Assembly (NCBI RefSeq): GCF_932526225.1
Contig: NC_064045.1
Span: 9,790,022 to 9,854,021 of the forward strand
Length of the DNA: 64,000 nt
Source of the DNA: Nematostella vectensis
Taxonomy: Eukaryota > Cnidaria > Anthozoa > Actiniaria > Edwardsiidae
Direction: 5' to 3'
Both the position numbers and the translations under genes were made by a program. Shown here in pieces: positions 37,267-44,400 of the stretch; the first letter of the stretch is position 1; every line of letters starts with the position of its first letter. The notes below the pieces were generated by a model, which ran no database searches, was not told where the DNA came from, and saw only the letters and a program-made list of their open reading frames with translations.

Positions 37267-38780
37267 TTCAGAGTGTGAGCACCCTTCAAGGGATCATCCT
37301 TAACAATTTCCAAAACACTCCTGCGATTGGCTCGAATCTGTCAGCGCAACAAAATCAAGGACAAGGCATTGTCAATGTCAGCAATACTACAAGTCCTGCT
37401 TGCAGCCGCTGCTCAGAGAATCTCGGACGTAATATACCCCTTGCTATACTTGACCACTGGGAGAGCACTTCTTTTACCAACGCTAATCGTACGATAAAAC
37501 AAGTTAACTACGTTAAGAACCGTGGGTCCCAAGGCCCACCGGGAAAACTTGACCACGGGAACAGCACGTGTATCCCAGACGCCAACCTCGTGCTCAGGCA
37601 CAGTATCAGATCTTGCCATTCAAGCAATCATAGCGTGCATAACAACTACAACTCGCCTATATCCCCTGCAGTAGTTTTTGAACCACTCGCTGAAAATCCA
37701 CATGATTTGTGCGAGCAAGAAAGGGATTTCTTGACGACGAAAGTTCAAAGTTTGATTACCCCTCGCGTTTCACTATTGAGTGTACCGGACACTGATGTTA
37801 AAGAAAACAAGTCTACTTGCCTGGTTCCCACCGCCACCTCCCTTAGTTCTCTAAGAACGTCGAGGATGCCTTCTGTTCTAAAGGGAGAGCTATTTTCTCT
37901 CGAGTCACGGAAGGTAAATGCACGAGACAAGACAGACGTCGTGCAGAGAGGATTGGTGAAACAGAGTGTGGTGGTGAACAAGACCCTTAGTCAGGGCAGT
38001 ACAGAGAGACGGGCACTAGGAATCAAGCGACGACGATATCACGGCACGGGTGATCCCCATGGCACCGCCACAAACCGCCTAGTGACGTCAAATGAAACCG
38101 CTGACTGTAAACATGCTCACACAACAGGTCCAGGTTCCTCGACGCGCGTGACTAGTGTACCACCATGCAACGCGACAGCGAAATACGTCAATGCTACCAT
38201 TTCCTGCTCCAAAAGCGTGACGCCCCCTGTCACGCCAACCACTGGCAATGTTACGACATCTACAGGCACCGCTGTGCAATCAACGCTTGTCACGAAAGTA
38301 CCGCACTCTCGAACTGTCACGCCGTATTCTACTAATTTTACAAACTCTTCGGATAGTCCGATGAAAAGGCACCTCACAAATGTCAAAGCCACAGGACTTG
38401 TCGCGCCAATTACCAAGTATTTCATTTACGGTTGCGTTACTCCTGGCGCATCACGCACACCGACCCTTGTGCCTAGCATTAATGGCGGGAATACAACTCC
38501 GCCGCTATGTGATTGCGGGCGACGGGCTAAACGACTGACCGTAATGAAGCCCGGACCCAATCAGGGAAGAGTATTCTACGCTTGCTCAGTAGGCAAATCT
38601 AGAGCCAGTTTTGGGCGAACGCCAATGAAGAAAAAGTCCGGGTGTAACTTTTTTCACTGGGAACCGCGTGTCTCTCGGGAGGTGTCGCGGGCTCAAAGTG
38701 CGCCTGGTGTTTTTACACGAACTAAACGCGTAACTGGTCAGCAGTATTTTATTAAGCCACAAAGATTCAGTGTTGGATGA
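12757..38780 (+). CDS. ERI2: ERI1 exoribonuclease family member 2-like gene (DEDDh 3'-5' exonuclease with GRF zinc finger), nine exons
   Basis: Nine exons (12757-12809, 13188-13243, 14193-14276, 16880-17007, 17317-17482, 21620-21720, 22400-22481, 23463-23551, 37272-38780) join in phase to 2,268 nt, 755 residues; all introns are GT...AG. Residues about 38-240 are a DEDDh exonuclease. Exo I is FDYLVVIDFESTCW (Asp47, Glu49), Exo II is TWSDWDIG (split by intron 5), and Exo III is GREHSGLDDARN (His222, Asp227). The order and wording follow animal ERI2, including the WIDLKATYK and RKPDGLAGAL segments. A long Ser/Thr/Asn-rich, probably disordered region fills exon 9. A GRF zinc finger at about 664-717 has Cys666, Cys668, Cys691 and Cys711 (PPLCDCGRRAKRL, GRVFYACSVGK, GCNFFHWE). 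Family knowledge: a 3'-5' exonuclease on RNA or DNA with a GRF nucleic-acid-binding finger; the substrate in this animal is unknown. Human ERI2 is slightly shorter. The gene reads intact. Confidence 0.93.
12859..12914. repeat. 31-bp direct duplication in intron 1
   Basis: GATTCTAGAAACAGAG with AATTnAGGCCT follows itself once at a spacing of about 33 bp. Confidence 0.7.
13188..13243 (+). CDS. ERI2: ERI2-like exon 2
   Basis: Acceptor tttacatag, donor AAGA|GTAAGT. Encodes TLGLVSKWSSGKKSRSSK, the basic LGL(I/V) segment that precedes the nuclease core in ERI2 proteins. Confidence 0.85.
13332..13793. mobile_element. MITE in intron 2, ~460 bp
   Basis: The left end ATGCACTAGTCAATTGAAAC, followed by CCCCACCCCCATGGTCCCGG, is matched in inverted form at the right end (CCGGGACCATGGGGGTGGGG, then GTTTCAAATGACAAGTGCAT). 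The arms are about 45 bp with few mismatches. No coding content. Confidence 0.85.
14011..14182. repeat. 86-bp tandem duplication ending at the exon 3 acceptor
   Basis: AATTATAGTATTTGCTAGAA...TTGGTGTTTATTTAGGCAAT recurs with a period of 86 bp. The second copy runs into the polypyrimidine tract used by exon 3. It may be one of the exon-border duplications seen at exons 4, 5 and 6, but here the copied part is intronic. Confidence 0.85.
14193..14276 (+). CDS. ERI2: ERI2-like exon 3 (Exo I motif)
   Basis: Acceptor ttttttaacag, donor ATAA|GTAAGT. Encodes FDYLVVIDFESTCWKEKRRN; Asp and Glu of DFE are the first two metal ligands of the DEDDh site. Confidence 0.92.
14951..15922. mobile_element. TTAA-type (piggyBac-like) non-autonomous element, copy 1
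   Basis: Homologous to 55510-56440 (same orientation) and to 56573-57355 (opposite orientation). The right end AGTTGAGGGGTCAATGTG is followed by TTAA (15919-15922). The left terminus is missing or rearranged: homology starts at ACAAAAAACAGACTG without its TTAACCC end. It contains a poly-C run after GATACCTC. No transposase frame. Confidence 0.8.
15924..16529. mobile_element. MITE with CAGGGCTTCTGGAATTACG termini, 606 bp
   Basis: Left CAGGGCTTCTGGAATTACG and right CGTAATTCCAGAAGCCCTG are perfect 19-bp inverted ends; TAAT stands on both sides as a possible target duplication. Internal subterminal repeats of GCGTAATTTGGC / TAGCGCGTAATTTAG recur six or more times. It sits one base from the TTAA end of the previous element and directly before the exon 4 echo array. 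Confidence 0.9.
16530..16879 (+). repeat. Four decayed tandem copies of the intron 3 end plus exon 4 start
   Basis: Units of 75-82 bp each contain GTTTCTGATAATAAAATG, a T-rich tract, an AG acceptor and the first about 36 bp of exon 4. The exon-like parts start at 16570, 16646, 16728 and 16803; the true exon starts at 16880. Three copies still read EFLTVVVSS-TG or similar, then hit stops. All four keep an AG, so they are potential decoy acceptors. Confidence 0.92.
16880..17007 (+). CDS. ERI2: ERI2-like exon 4
   Basis: Acceptor ttattctcag, donor ACACAG|GTACAA. Encodes IEFPAVVVSTSTGEIVSEFR, a QFVSPTEHSRL stretch and SEFCTKLTGITQ, the conserved ERI1/ERI2 core between Exo I and Exo II. Confidence 0.92.
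17163..17316 (+). repeat. Two decayed tandem copies of the intron 4 end plus exon 5 start
   Basis: GGCCAAGTAGATACAGGG at 17163 and TACCAAGTAGATACAGGCG at 17242 (the latter after an intact tctctacag) repeat the opening of exon 5 at 17317 (GACCAAGTAGATGCAGGG). Periods are 79 and 75 bp. Frames in the copies are broken. Confidence 0.9.
17317..17482 (+). CDS. ERI2: ERI2-like exon 5
   Basis: Acceptor atctctacag, donor TCCG|GTAAGA. Encodes DQVDAGIPIGACLVLFSRWL and ends AKWAMSVTWS plus one base of the Asp codon that opens the Exo II motif. Confidence 0.92.
18505..18991 (-). pseudogene. Ionotropic glutamate (NMDA-type-like) receptor fragment, captured
   Basis: The minus strand encodes about 160 open codons. 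They include TEIDHFVGLKEV, then EVQHCCSGFMFDLLLSLERD, then YPVMDGSFGIFDEKKGTWDR and MVGDLV. This is the S1 ligand-binding segment of ionotropic glutamate receptors (CC-G-x-x-x-DLL and DG-x-x-G...G-W-x-x-M-V-G-x-L). Homology stops at a TGA just where the next conserved block should begin. At its 5' side a pyrimidine-rich tract and cag (at 18992-18993, minus strand) precede the coding part, resembling a retained 3' splice site, so it may derive from genomic DNA rather than a retrocopy. It lies antisense to ERI2 inside a transposon, with transposon-like coding sequence on both sides. A lone functional exon is possible but I saw no partner exons. Confidence 0.7.
19120..19735 (+). pseudogene. Ulp1-like (C48) cysteine protease remnant of the transposon
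   Basis: Interrupted frames encode AAFLVLDSRAGDFVKPP, then NDYDCGLYACLYAGRCLADI (the D-C-G active-site region of Ulp1-type proteases). Further on come VKYLHRVGANRFDWP and RDDIDDAH. Several stops and frame changes make it non-functional. Transposon-borne Ulp1 domains are common in several eukaryotic DNA transposon groups; which group this is I cannot say. Confidence 0.45.
20590..20627 (+). repeat. Decayed copy of the exon 6 5' part
   Basis: TGTGCTGTTATCCGGGATCTGTCTGATAAACTAGTGT echoes exon 6 and its upstream intron (TGTGCTGTGATT...ATCGGGATCTGTCTGAAGAACGAGTGT). It is separated from the real exon by the TTAA element at 20624-21590. If that element is removed the two stand in tandem. Confidence 0.8.
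20624..21590. mobile_element. TTAA-flanked (piggyBac-like) MITE, ~960 bp, in intron 5
   Basis: TTAA occurs at 20624-20627 and 21587-21590. Inside, the inverted ends are GGGTGAACTGACATCTG at the left and, reversed, GGGTGTATTGACATTAG at the right. The interior has two TGACGTCA palindromes (about 20750-20770) and a GC-rich patch of GTGCGCGAGCG / CGCGCGCAC. No coding content. Insertion at TTAA with TTAA duplication is the piggyBac hallmark. Confidence 0.88.
21620..21720 (+). CDS. ERI2: ERI2-like exon 6 (Exo II motif)
   Basis: Acceptor gatttaccag, donor TATAAG|GTCTAC. Encodes (S)DWDIGICLKNECLRKR and ends RSWIDLKATYK. The Asp of SDWD is the third metal ligand. The donor is weaker than in most copies of its own 3' end that follow it. 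Confidence 0.92.
21721..22172 (+). repeat. Eight tandem copies of the exon 6 3' end plus intron 6 start (54-bp unit)
   Basis: ATAGATCTCAAGGCGACTTA-TAAG plus GTACTACTCATTATTGGTAA-AACAAGCGGG recurs eight times after exon 6. The first unit is 53 bp and later ones are mostly 54 bp (18 codons), so from the second unit on the frame is open and repeats IDLKATYK-(V/E)LLIIGKTSG. Three copies keep AAG|GTAC donors and the others have AAGGAAC. The first 53-bp unit puts a TAG in the exon 6 frame. Confidence 0.95.
22400..22481 (+). CDS. ERI2: ERI2-like exon 7
   Basis: Acceptor ttctcaacag, donor TCAG|GTATCG. Encodes KFYSRKPDGLAGALKDLGIR and FDGREHS, including the catalytic His of Exo III. Confidence 0.92.
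22752..22830. repeat. Tandem ~42-bp duplication in intron 7
   Basis: CGTCCTGGACTnGTCnCGCC followed by AGCAGCGTTAGAAGCG occurs twice in a row. A partly inverted remainder (CTAGCGTGACGAGTCCAG) lies near 22860. Confidence 0.75.
23463..23551 (+). CDS. ERI2: ERI2-like exon 8
   Basis: Acceptor tcttaccag, donor GACGCG|GTGCGT. Encodes (G)LDDARNTAALAWRMVRD and GCVISVTSSLDA, holding the last catalytic Asp and the helix that closes the nuclease fold. Confidence 0.92.
24049..36716. repeat. 12.7-kb palindromic satellite array (28/32-bp unit) inside ERI2-like intron 8
   Basis: About 440 head-to-tail units. The core ACACCATGCAACATGGTGT is a perfect hairpin (8-bp arms, CAA loop), followed by ACATACAAC. Two main unit lengths alternate: 28 bp, and 32 bp with an added AAAC/ACAA step (CAACAAACACACC). 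Variants include CATTGTG, CAGCAAGATG, CATCCAAC, CATACGACAAACC and a few short units lacking ACC. Edge units at both ends are degenerate. A rare ACAGCATGC variant, seen at 26334, 28677, 29421, 31764 and 35171, shows higher-order repetition with a 3,087-bp period. Frames are open on both strands because the unit lacks stop triplets; these are not genes. Confidence 0.98.
37163..37270. repeat. (TTTA)n microsatellite forming the exon 9 acceptor tract
   Basis: CATT/ATTT repeats merge into about 20 TTTA units that end directly in TTATTCAG at the exon 9 boundary. The usual polypyrimidine tract is replaced by this tract. Confidence 0.92.
37272..38780 (+). CDS. ERI2: ERI2-like exon 9 (tail and GRF zinc finger)
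   Basis: Acceptor TTATTCAG; phase 0. Of 502 codons, the first about 410 encode a Ser/Thr/Asn-rich region with scattered basic patches (GIKRRRYHG) and no fold I recognise. Then comes the GRF finger PPLCDCGRRAKRL, KPGPNQGRVFYACSVGK, KKKSGCNFFHWE, with a short basic end and TGA at 38778. Being far from the other exons, it could be mistaken for a separate gene, but the phase, the GRF match and the missing start codon all tie it to the nuclease. Confidence 0.9.
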   Translation, partial: SVSTLQGIILNNFQNTPAIGSNLSAQQNQGQGIVNVSNTTSPACSRCSENLGRNIPLAILDHWESTSFTNANRTIKQVNYVKNRGSQGPPGKLDHGNSTCIPDANLVLRHSIRSCHSSNHSVHNNYNSPISPAVVFEPLAENPHDLCEQERDFLTTKVQSLITPRVSLLSVPDTDVKENKSTCLVPTATSLSSLRTSRMPSVLKGELFSLESRKVNARDKTDVVQRGLVKQSVVVNKTLSQGSTERRALGIKRRRYHGTGDPHGTATNRLVTSNETADCKHAHTTGPGSSTRVTSVPPCNATAKYVNATISCSKSVTPPVTPTTGNVTTSTGTAVQSTLVTKVPHSRTVTPYSTNFTNSSDSPMKRHLTNVKATGLVAPITKYFIYGCVTPGASRTPTLVPSINGGNTTPPLCDCGRRAKRLTVMKPGPNQGRVFYACSVGKSRASFGRTPMKKKSGCNFFHWEPRVSREVSRAQSAPGVFTRTKRVTGQQYFIKPQRFSVG

Positions 38781-39340
38781 CCACGGTCTTCAAAATAATG
38801 TGTGAATTTATTATAATATATAATAATACAATATTCATGTTATCCCGTGTAAAACCACCTTCAGATTATGAATTGCAATTAAATATAAATACAATACGGA
38901 GTTGCCAGTCAAGGTTTAGTGAGCTTTAAATCGAAATAAGATATTATTACTCCATTTTGTGTTTGTATAGCCAAAAGAAAGCGTAGATAAGATTTCAAAT
39001 TCTGAAAAGGGAATTAAATTTGATTTAAATTTAAATTTTCTGAAGATCTGAGAAAATTTTGCTGGCCGCGCGAAAGGAGATTGAATCGAGTGAATAATTC
39101 CAAGTTTTGGCGGGAAAATCTGAAATCCTTTAAAATTCAGAGACTGCAATACCACAAAATATTGGCGAATTGTTTTCTCTTGCAATGCTACCCACAATGA
39201 AGCGAAAAATAATTTAAAGTCGAGAATTGTATGCGAAAAAAGAGATTATCGTTTTGTCGAAGGTTTCAAAAACAGCGCGCGCTCGTGAGAATGTCGCCAT
39301 TCTTGATTGCGAATGCAGCGCGCGCGCACAATGCCAAAAC
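38781..39340. other. 3' flank of the ERI2-like gene, AT-rich
   Basis: No gene seen. The first 100 bp are very AT-rich and probably contain the 3' UTR, but no single polyadenylation signal stands out. A GC-rich patch with GCGCGCGCTCG is at about 39275. Confidence 0.4.
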
Positions 39341-39345
39341 AATTC

Positions 39346-40272
39346 ATAGATCCAACACGCGCACGAATATCCAATCAGAAAGCCGCAAATAGAAGCCAGC
39401 GAAGTGCAACCCAAATGTCCCACAAAAGTCCAACAAATTGTACAACATGTCGGATGAGGTCAGTGAGTCCTGCCCGGAGGTACTTTAAATACAGACGTTT
39501 ATAGGGGTTTTCCTGCGACTTGGAAATTAAACCACAGTAACCTAACATGATGGAAACTTGTCTTGTTGTCCAAGCTTGGTGAAAATCTTGTGAGAATGAA
39601 GCATAGAAATAGATAACTACGAGTTTAGTTGTTGGATGGAAACGGCGCGAATACAGCTTAAAATACGAAATATTGGAAATGATAAGATAAAGCGGTGCTC
39701 TCTACGGTAGGTACTGAGTGTTTATGTGTTTTCAAAGCTATTTTTGTCAACTTGCAGTGATTTAAGTGCGGGGGAAATCAGAAGAGAAAGCCGAATTCGC
39801 TGTTTACGACCGACTTCTAACTACAAGTTTTATCGGCAAACGTCAAGATTTACAGCAATAATACAAACGACAGTCTCATTCTTATATGTAATTGAAGTAA
39901 ACTAGGATATTATCAAACGTTTATATTAAAAAAGTTTAATGGTAGGACTTACACTTCTCTTGTAAGTGCTTTGTTTGCTTTTTTGTTTTTCGTTTCTTCG
40001 TAGTAAATTTGTTTTTCTACAATTGAGTCCCAACTCTACACAAAAAGCGGCTGAGCAAAGAAAACAGGGCTAGCACTTTCTACGCTGACCGAAAAATGCT
40101 TATTTGCTTGTCCAGATTCGCAGAGAAATATATCAAACCAATCTTTTTCGGCGTCGATTGCCGACTTTTTGTGGGACATTTGTGGGACCACATGGCTGTT
40201 ATTGCATCATCTCTTTCCTGATTGGCTATTCGTGCTCGCGTGATTGACATGTCGGATCTATGAATCCAAAGA
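39346..40272. mobile_element. Inverted-repeat-bounded element (~0.9 kb)
   Basis: TTCATAGATCC...CGCGCACGAATATCCAATCA...AATGTCCCACAAAAGTC on the left (39346-39430) is matched in reverse complement on the right (about 40160-40272). The arms are 85-110 bp with indels. The interior is AT-rich without a coding frame. It looks like a non-autonomous DNA element, with ends not precisely defined. Confidence 0.6.
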
Positions 40273-40499
40273 CAAAGTCTATCAACTCTGAAACTATCAA
40301 CTCTGGACTTGAAAATTTTAAATCTTGAATCTTGAAAAAGGCGCTTTAATACAGCCAAAGAACACGCAAAAAGTAAACATAAACACAACACTATACTTCA
40401 CACGTCTTTTCAACAACTTTTTTATTTTTAACTAATTTTTTTTTTCGCCATATGCTTACGGTAAAATCAATAGGAGCAAATAAAAAGCTTGGGCTACCT

Positions 40500-40920
40500 G
40501 TGCTCTGAATTAGCGGGAACGCTGGGAAACCCCCGGTGAGTCCCCACATCACGCATAATTATCTCAGCTACGATGTGACGTCACGGACATGGTGCCTCGA
40601 CCGTGCGCCCAGCCGTCAGTGGAGGATAGCGCGACAAAACCACGGCTGGAAACCGAGCCTACAATACTTGACGGTTTGGGTGAGTCGCCATCTGCCCAAT
40701 GGGCACGGCCTTTTATACCGCAGGTGCAGCCCCTGCGCGCCCCCCGCACAACATGGGTATTTTTTTTACCGCAGTTCCAAAGCTTTACTGATAGGCTAGT
40801 GATTGCGGCCCGACACCGCTATCTATCTAACTGTGCACTGGGGGAAAATGATACATTCTGGCCAAGTCAGGGATACAGCAACGCCGGTCCCACAGTCTGG
40901 ATCCTATCTCTAATATAAGG
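40500..40920. other. GC-rich island of unknown nature
   Basis: A sudden rise in GC content with a 109-codon frame (from 40589) encoding nothing I recognise. The composition and sharp borders resemble retroelement-derived DNA such as that at 2-5 kb, but no motif confirms it. Confidence 0.3.
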
Positions 40921-40929
40921 GCGGGGGAG

Positions 40930-42260
40930 GGGTGGGATTTAGCTAATTTAGAAATTTTCTAATTTAGAACCTTCCCAGATAAAATATTAAACAGTTCCTT
41001 GAAGTCATTCACACAAACCCGCTAAACATTATCTACGGGTATGGAGACGTGCGTTTCTGTCAAGATAAAAATACATGCCAAGTCTATAAAACGGTCGTTC
41101 TTTATTTACCAGTAATGATAAATCGTTTGTGAAAGGCGACGCTAGTATGGCAAAATGAGCCAACTAGTATTCTTTTGAAAATTCCAAAAAAGTAAGACCA
41201 TTTTTTTTTCATCCTCTAAAAATAAGTTGATGGATTTTGTCTTTCGTAAAAGTTTTTCATACACAGCGCTTTCAAGAGAATTGCTGGTGTGAAGTTTATT
41301 TTTAAAAGCTAATTATAATGTGTATGGTCATGGTATATCATAACATGATAGCATTTTGCATACTCTAACGAACTATGGTATGACTGCGTCCAGATAACCA
41401 GTTTCTTCAACTTCAAATATCCATTTTTTTGTCTTGTTCGTTAATAATATTCTGACATCAATATTTGTCAAGGTTTTTTTTTTTTTTTTTTTTGCTTTTC
41501 TGTTGTTAAGAAATAAAAATGTAAACTAAATAAACCGCGATATTCTGAAAGTGTTTTCTACACAAGTTGTTTGGTTTGGGTAGTAGTTGGAAATTTATAA
41601 ATAACAATTCGCCGCCAGAGGGATCTTTAGAAAAAATTATCAGGCCATTTTTCAACCTTCCTCTTTATGCGTCGGAACCTCTAATAGATACCCGCTTTCG
41701 GAGATTTACGTCATATTCATTTTTAATGACACTCAAATGGGTTCTCGAGTAACACTCAAATGGTCTCGAGTATGGCACTCAAATGGGTTTTTGGAGTCCT
41801 GTTGAAGACTGCTCTCCACGATCGCATTTGAGCTAAGGAGAATCTCGAAGAAAATTATTTGTGGTTAGTTCGTTCAGGTAAGAATTATTTTCTTTTCTCG
41901 GGCGCTTAATGTTTCGCCCTTTTCTATTCCTTTCTAAATGTTGTATTTTTTTCATTTGATAAATATTTCATTGAAGCGTTTTTTTCGTAACGAAGACAGG
42001 ATGTTTTAGCGAAGTCATGTATTAGAAGAATCCGTCTGTGTACGTGCTTGTTTGTTCTTGACTTCCCCTAGAGGTAGCGTTAGATTGGTTCTTGTAATAG
42101 AGAACTACATTTCATTCAAACTACACATCCATTCAAAGATAAGACGTGACTCAACAGAAAATCAGTTAACTAAATAGTAGTATTTTCTTTTATAATTTGT
42201 CTTTTTTTTTCATAAAAATACACATACATTAGAACTGTCATGCCTTTCTGGACAGTTTTC
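40930..42260. other. AT-rich stretch, nothing recognised
   Basis: Contains a 22-bp poly-T run near 41475 and a short triplication of ACTCAAATGG at 41730-41785. No gene or terminal repeats found. Confidence 0.5.
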
Positions 42261-42266
42261 TTTTGT

Positions 42267-42382
<116 letters not shown>

Positions 42383-42913
42383 CAAGATCTGTAACGTTCG
42401 TGCTTTGTGCATCTGGAAATTTGGGAAATGAGTTAGGGGATTGCAAAAAAAATTACAATAAGCCAAGCGGTCTATGTATAATATAACGATACAAATCAAC
42501 AATCGCTTTATCTTAACATCAAAAACCTTAAAAAAAACTTTACTTCGTCCGCCGAAATTTATTAAATGACCAGATGAACTGGAATCACGAGATCACGTTA
42601 ACATATGTTCTCCTTGTGAACTGATATCTTATTTTAGAACAAATCGAACCAATCAGCTATGGACAAAGAAAGAATAGATAATTGTTCAGGGGAGTTAAGG
42701 TGACCTCTAGCCGTTATCTTAGCAACGATGTGTTCTCATTCAGCGTAACCATGCCATCAAGTATTTTAGAGTGCACACACAAAGATATGTGATTCATTAA
42801 TAAACATTTGAGTATCAATTTTAGGCGCTTTTGGTGTCACTCAATTGGTAGCCTTTAAGATAAATGGGAAAAATTAAACCTTATGGCTTTTTGAAATGAG
42901 CCTGATATTACTA

Positions 42914-42975
42914 CTTAGCAGCCGCCCTTAGTGTCACGCACGCCTATCCGTGTGACACTAGGAGCGGCTGCTAAG
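42914..42975. repeat. Near-perfect 62-bp hairpin
   Basis: CTTAGCAGCCGCCCTTAGTG then TCACGC pairs with GTGTGACACTAGGAGCGGCT then GCTAAG across a short loop (ACGCCTATCC). It has the stem length of a small foldback MITE or a pre-miRNA-like structure; no evidence favours the latter. Confidence 0.85.
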
Positions 42976-43639
42976 CAACTAGATATTATCTAGCCTCATA
43001 GATTTTGCTTTAAAGTGAGAAAAGACAGTCGTACGAACGCTCGCTGGACTATATCTAAGTATATAAAGTTATTCTTAGCTTGTTTACAGGGCTTCTTGCA
43101 GTTCATAATAATGTTCAGGATTCCTGTGGATATATTTCTCTCACAGCAAACGCTGGGCCCTTCCTCAGGGATCCCGCGTCGCGCGCTAATAATATAAAAA
43201 AAGCCTTGGGTGAGCAGGAAAGATTTTTCGTGTCGGTGCACTACGCAAGTAAGATTAGGAATGATAAGAATTATTAGGAGACGCTGTTATTCATAAATAA
43301 TAGAACATACGGTTATAAAAAGACTTGTTTGATACAGTATATAGACTTTACATTGGCCTATAACAGCGCACGTAACCCACTAACTCCTTGATTGATGTTT
43401 TTATAAAGCCTAATGGTCAATGCCGCTGATATCAAAGACATGACGTCACTGCGCGGTAGTTACTCTAACAAATACCGATTCATTTGCGCTCTCGAAGAAA
43501 TAGGGCGCGAGATTAAAGATATTTCAGTAATTGCGGGCAATGACACATAATGAGCTTATGCTGTACACGCCCAACCATGTCTAATATCGAAAAACATACA
43601 AATATTGGTATTGTATTGACGTCCATGGGAAGGGACAAT

Positions 43640-44003
43640 TAAAAAGACGGGGGTGAGCGTCAGCAAAATCTATTTTAACCCTAAGAGATAGCACTTTGGG
43701 TGTGGTCAACAGCAATTCTTGTCGCTAAGATGTAGCACATTCAGTGTGGTCGAAGCTAATTCTAACACTAACAGATAAACACATTCAGTTTTCCAGAATT
43801 TTGTTGCGGTCCTTAAGACACTGCCATCCATATTGTGACGACTTTTGAGTCCGGTGATTCCTTAGTGTGAAACTCCCTAAAGGATAGCAGAATTGGAAGA
43901 ATCGTTGAACGCCCCTCGCAGAATTTTATACCCTAAAGGATAGGACGATCACTCCCATCTACTTTTATGGAGAGTCTCCCCCCCCCCCCCCCCCCCCCCC
44001 CCA
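43640..44003. mobile_element. Interspersed repeat, copy A (inverted copy at 58262-58672)
   Basis: AAAAGACGGGGGTGA, TTTTAACCCTAAGnGAT, ACAGCAATTCTT, TCCTTAAGAC and TATGGAGAGTC occur in the same order in reverse complement at 58.3-58.7 kb. The right side ends in a 30-bp poly-C run. The motif CTAAGnGATAGCAC-TTnnGTGTGGTC repeats internally. Confidence 0.7.
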
Positions 44004-44101
44004 CCCCCCGTTTGAAGCCTGTGATTATTGGATATACAAAAAAAGGAAGCGTATGGAAGTTCGTGTATTTAATAGTTATTTTAAAATCTCATATTTTTAG
44101 A

Positions 44102-44335
44102 CTTGCGCTAAGAGATCACGTGACTGTTTTGGTGGCAAAATAGCGCTCGCTCAGCCTTTTAGTGGAAAAATACCAGCAACAAAAAGCAACTCATTTAGCG
44201 CTTCCGGGTTTCATTTAAAGATTTTATTTCTTCGTCGTTCTCTGGTGTGACGGGCGCAGTTATTTCTGTTTTTTTGTTTGATCATTTTGTTTTGAATTTG
44301 CCACCCAAAAAGGTCACGTGATCTCTTAGCGCAAG
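44102..44335. mobile_element. Foldback MITE, 234 bp
   Basis: CTTGCGCTAAGAGATCACGT plus GAC...TTGGTGGCAAA at the left is the inverse of TTTGCCACCCAAAAAGGTCA plus CGTGATCTCTTAGCGCAAG at the right. The arms are about 40 bp. No coding content. Confidence 0.85.
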
Positions 44336-44400
44336 ACCCCTATTGGGTGTTCAAATACACTTTTTTTTTATAACAACATCTAATTTTGATTTGAGGCTGG

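Noticed and set aside
37272..38780. Exon 9 as an independent intronless gene
   Set aside because: No ATG near its start, an acceptor immediately before it, matching phase with exon 8, and a GRF finger exactly where ERI2 proteins have one.
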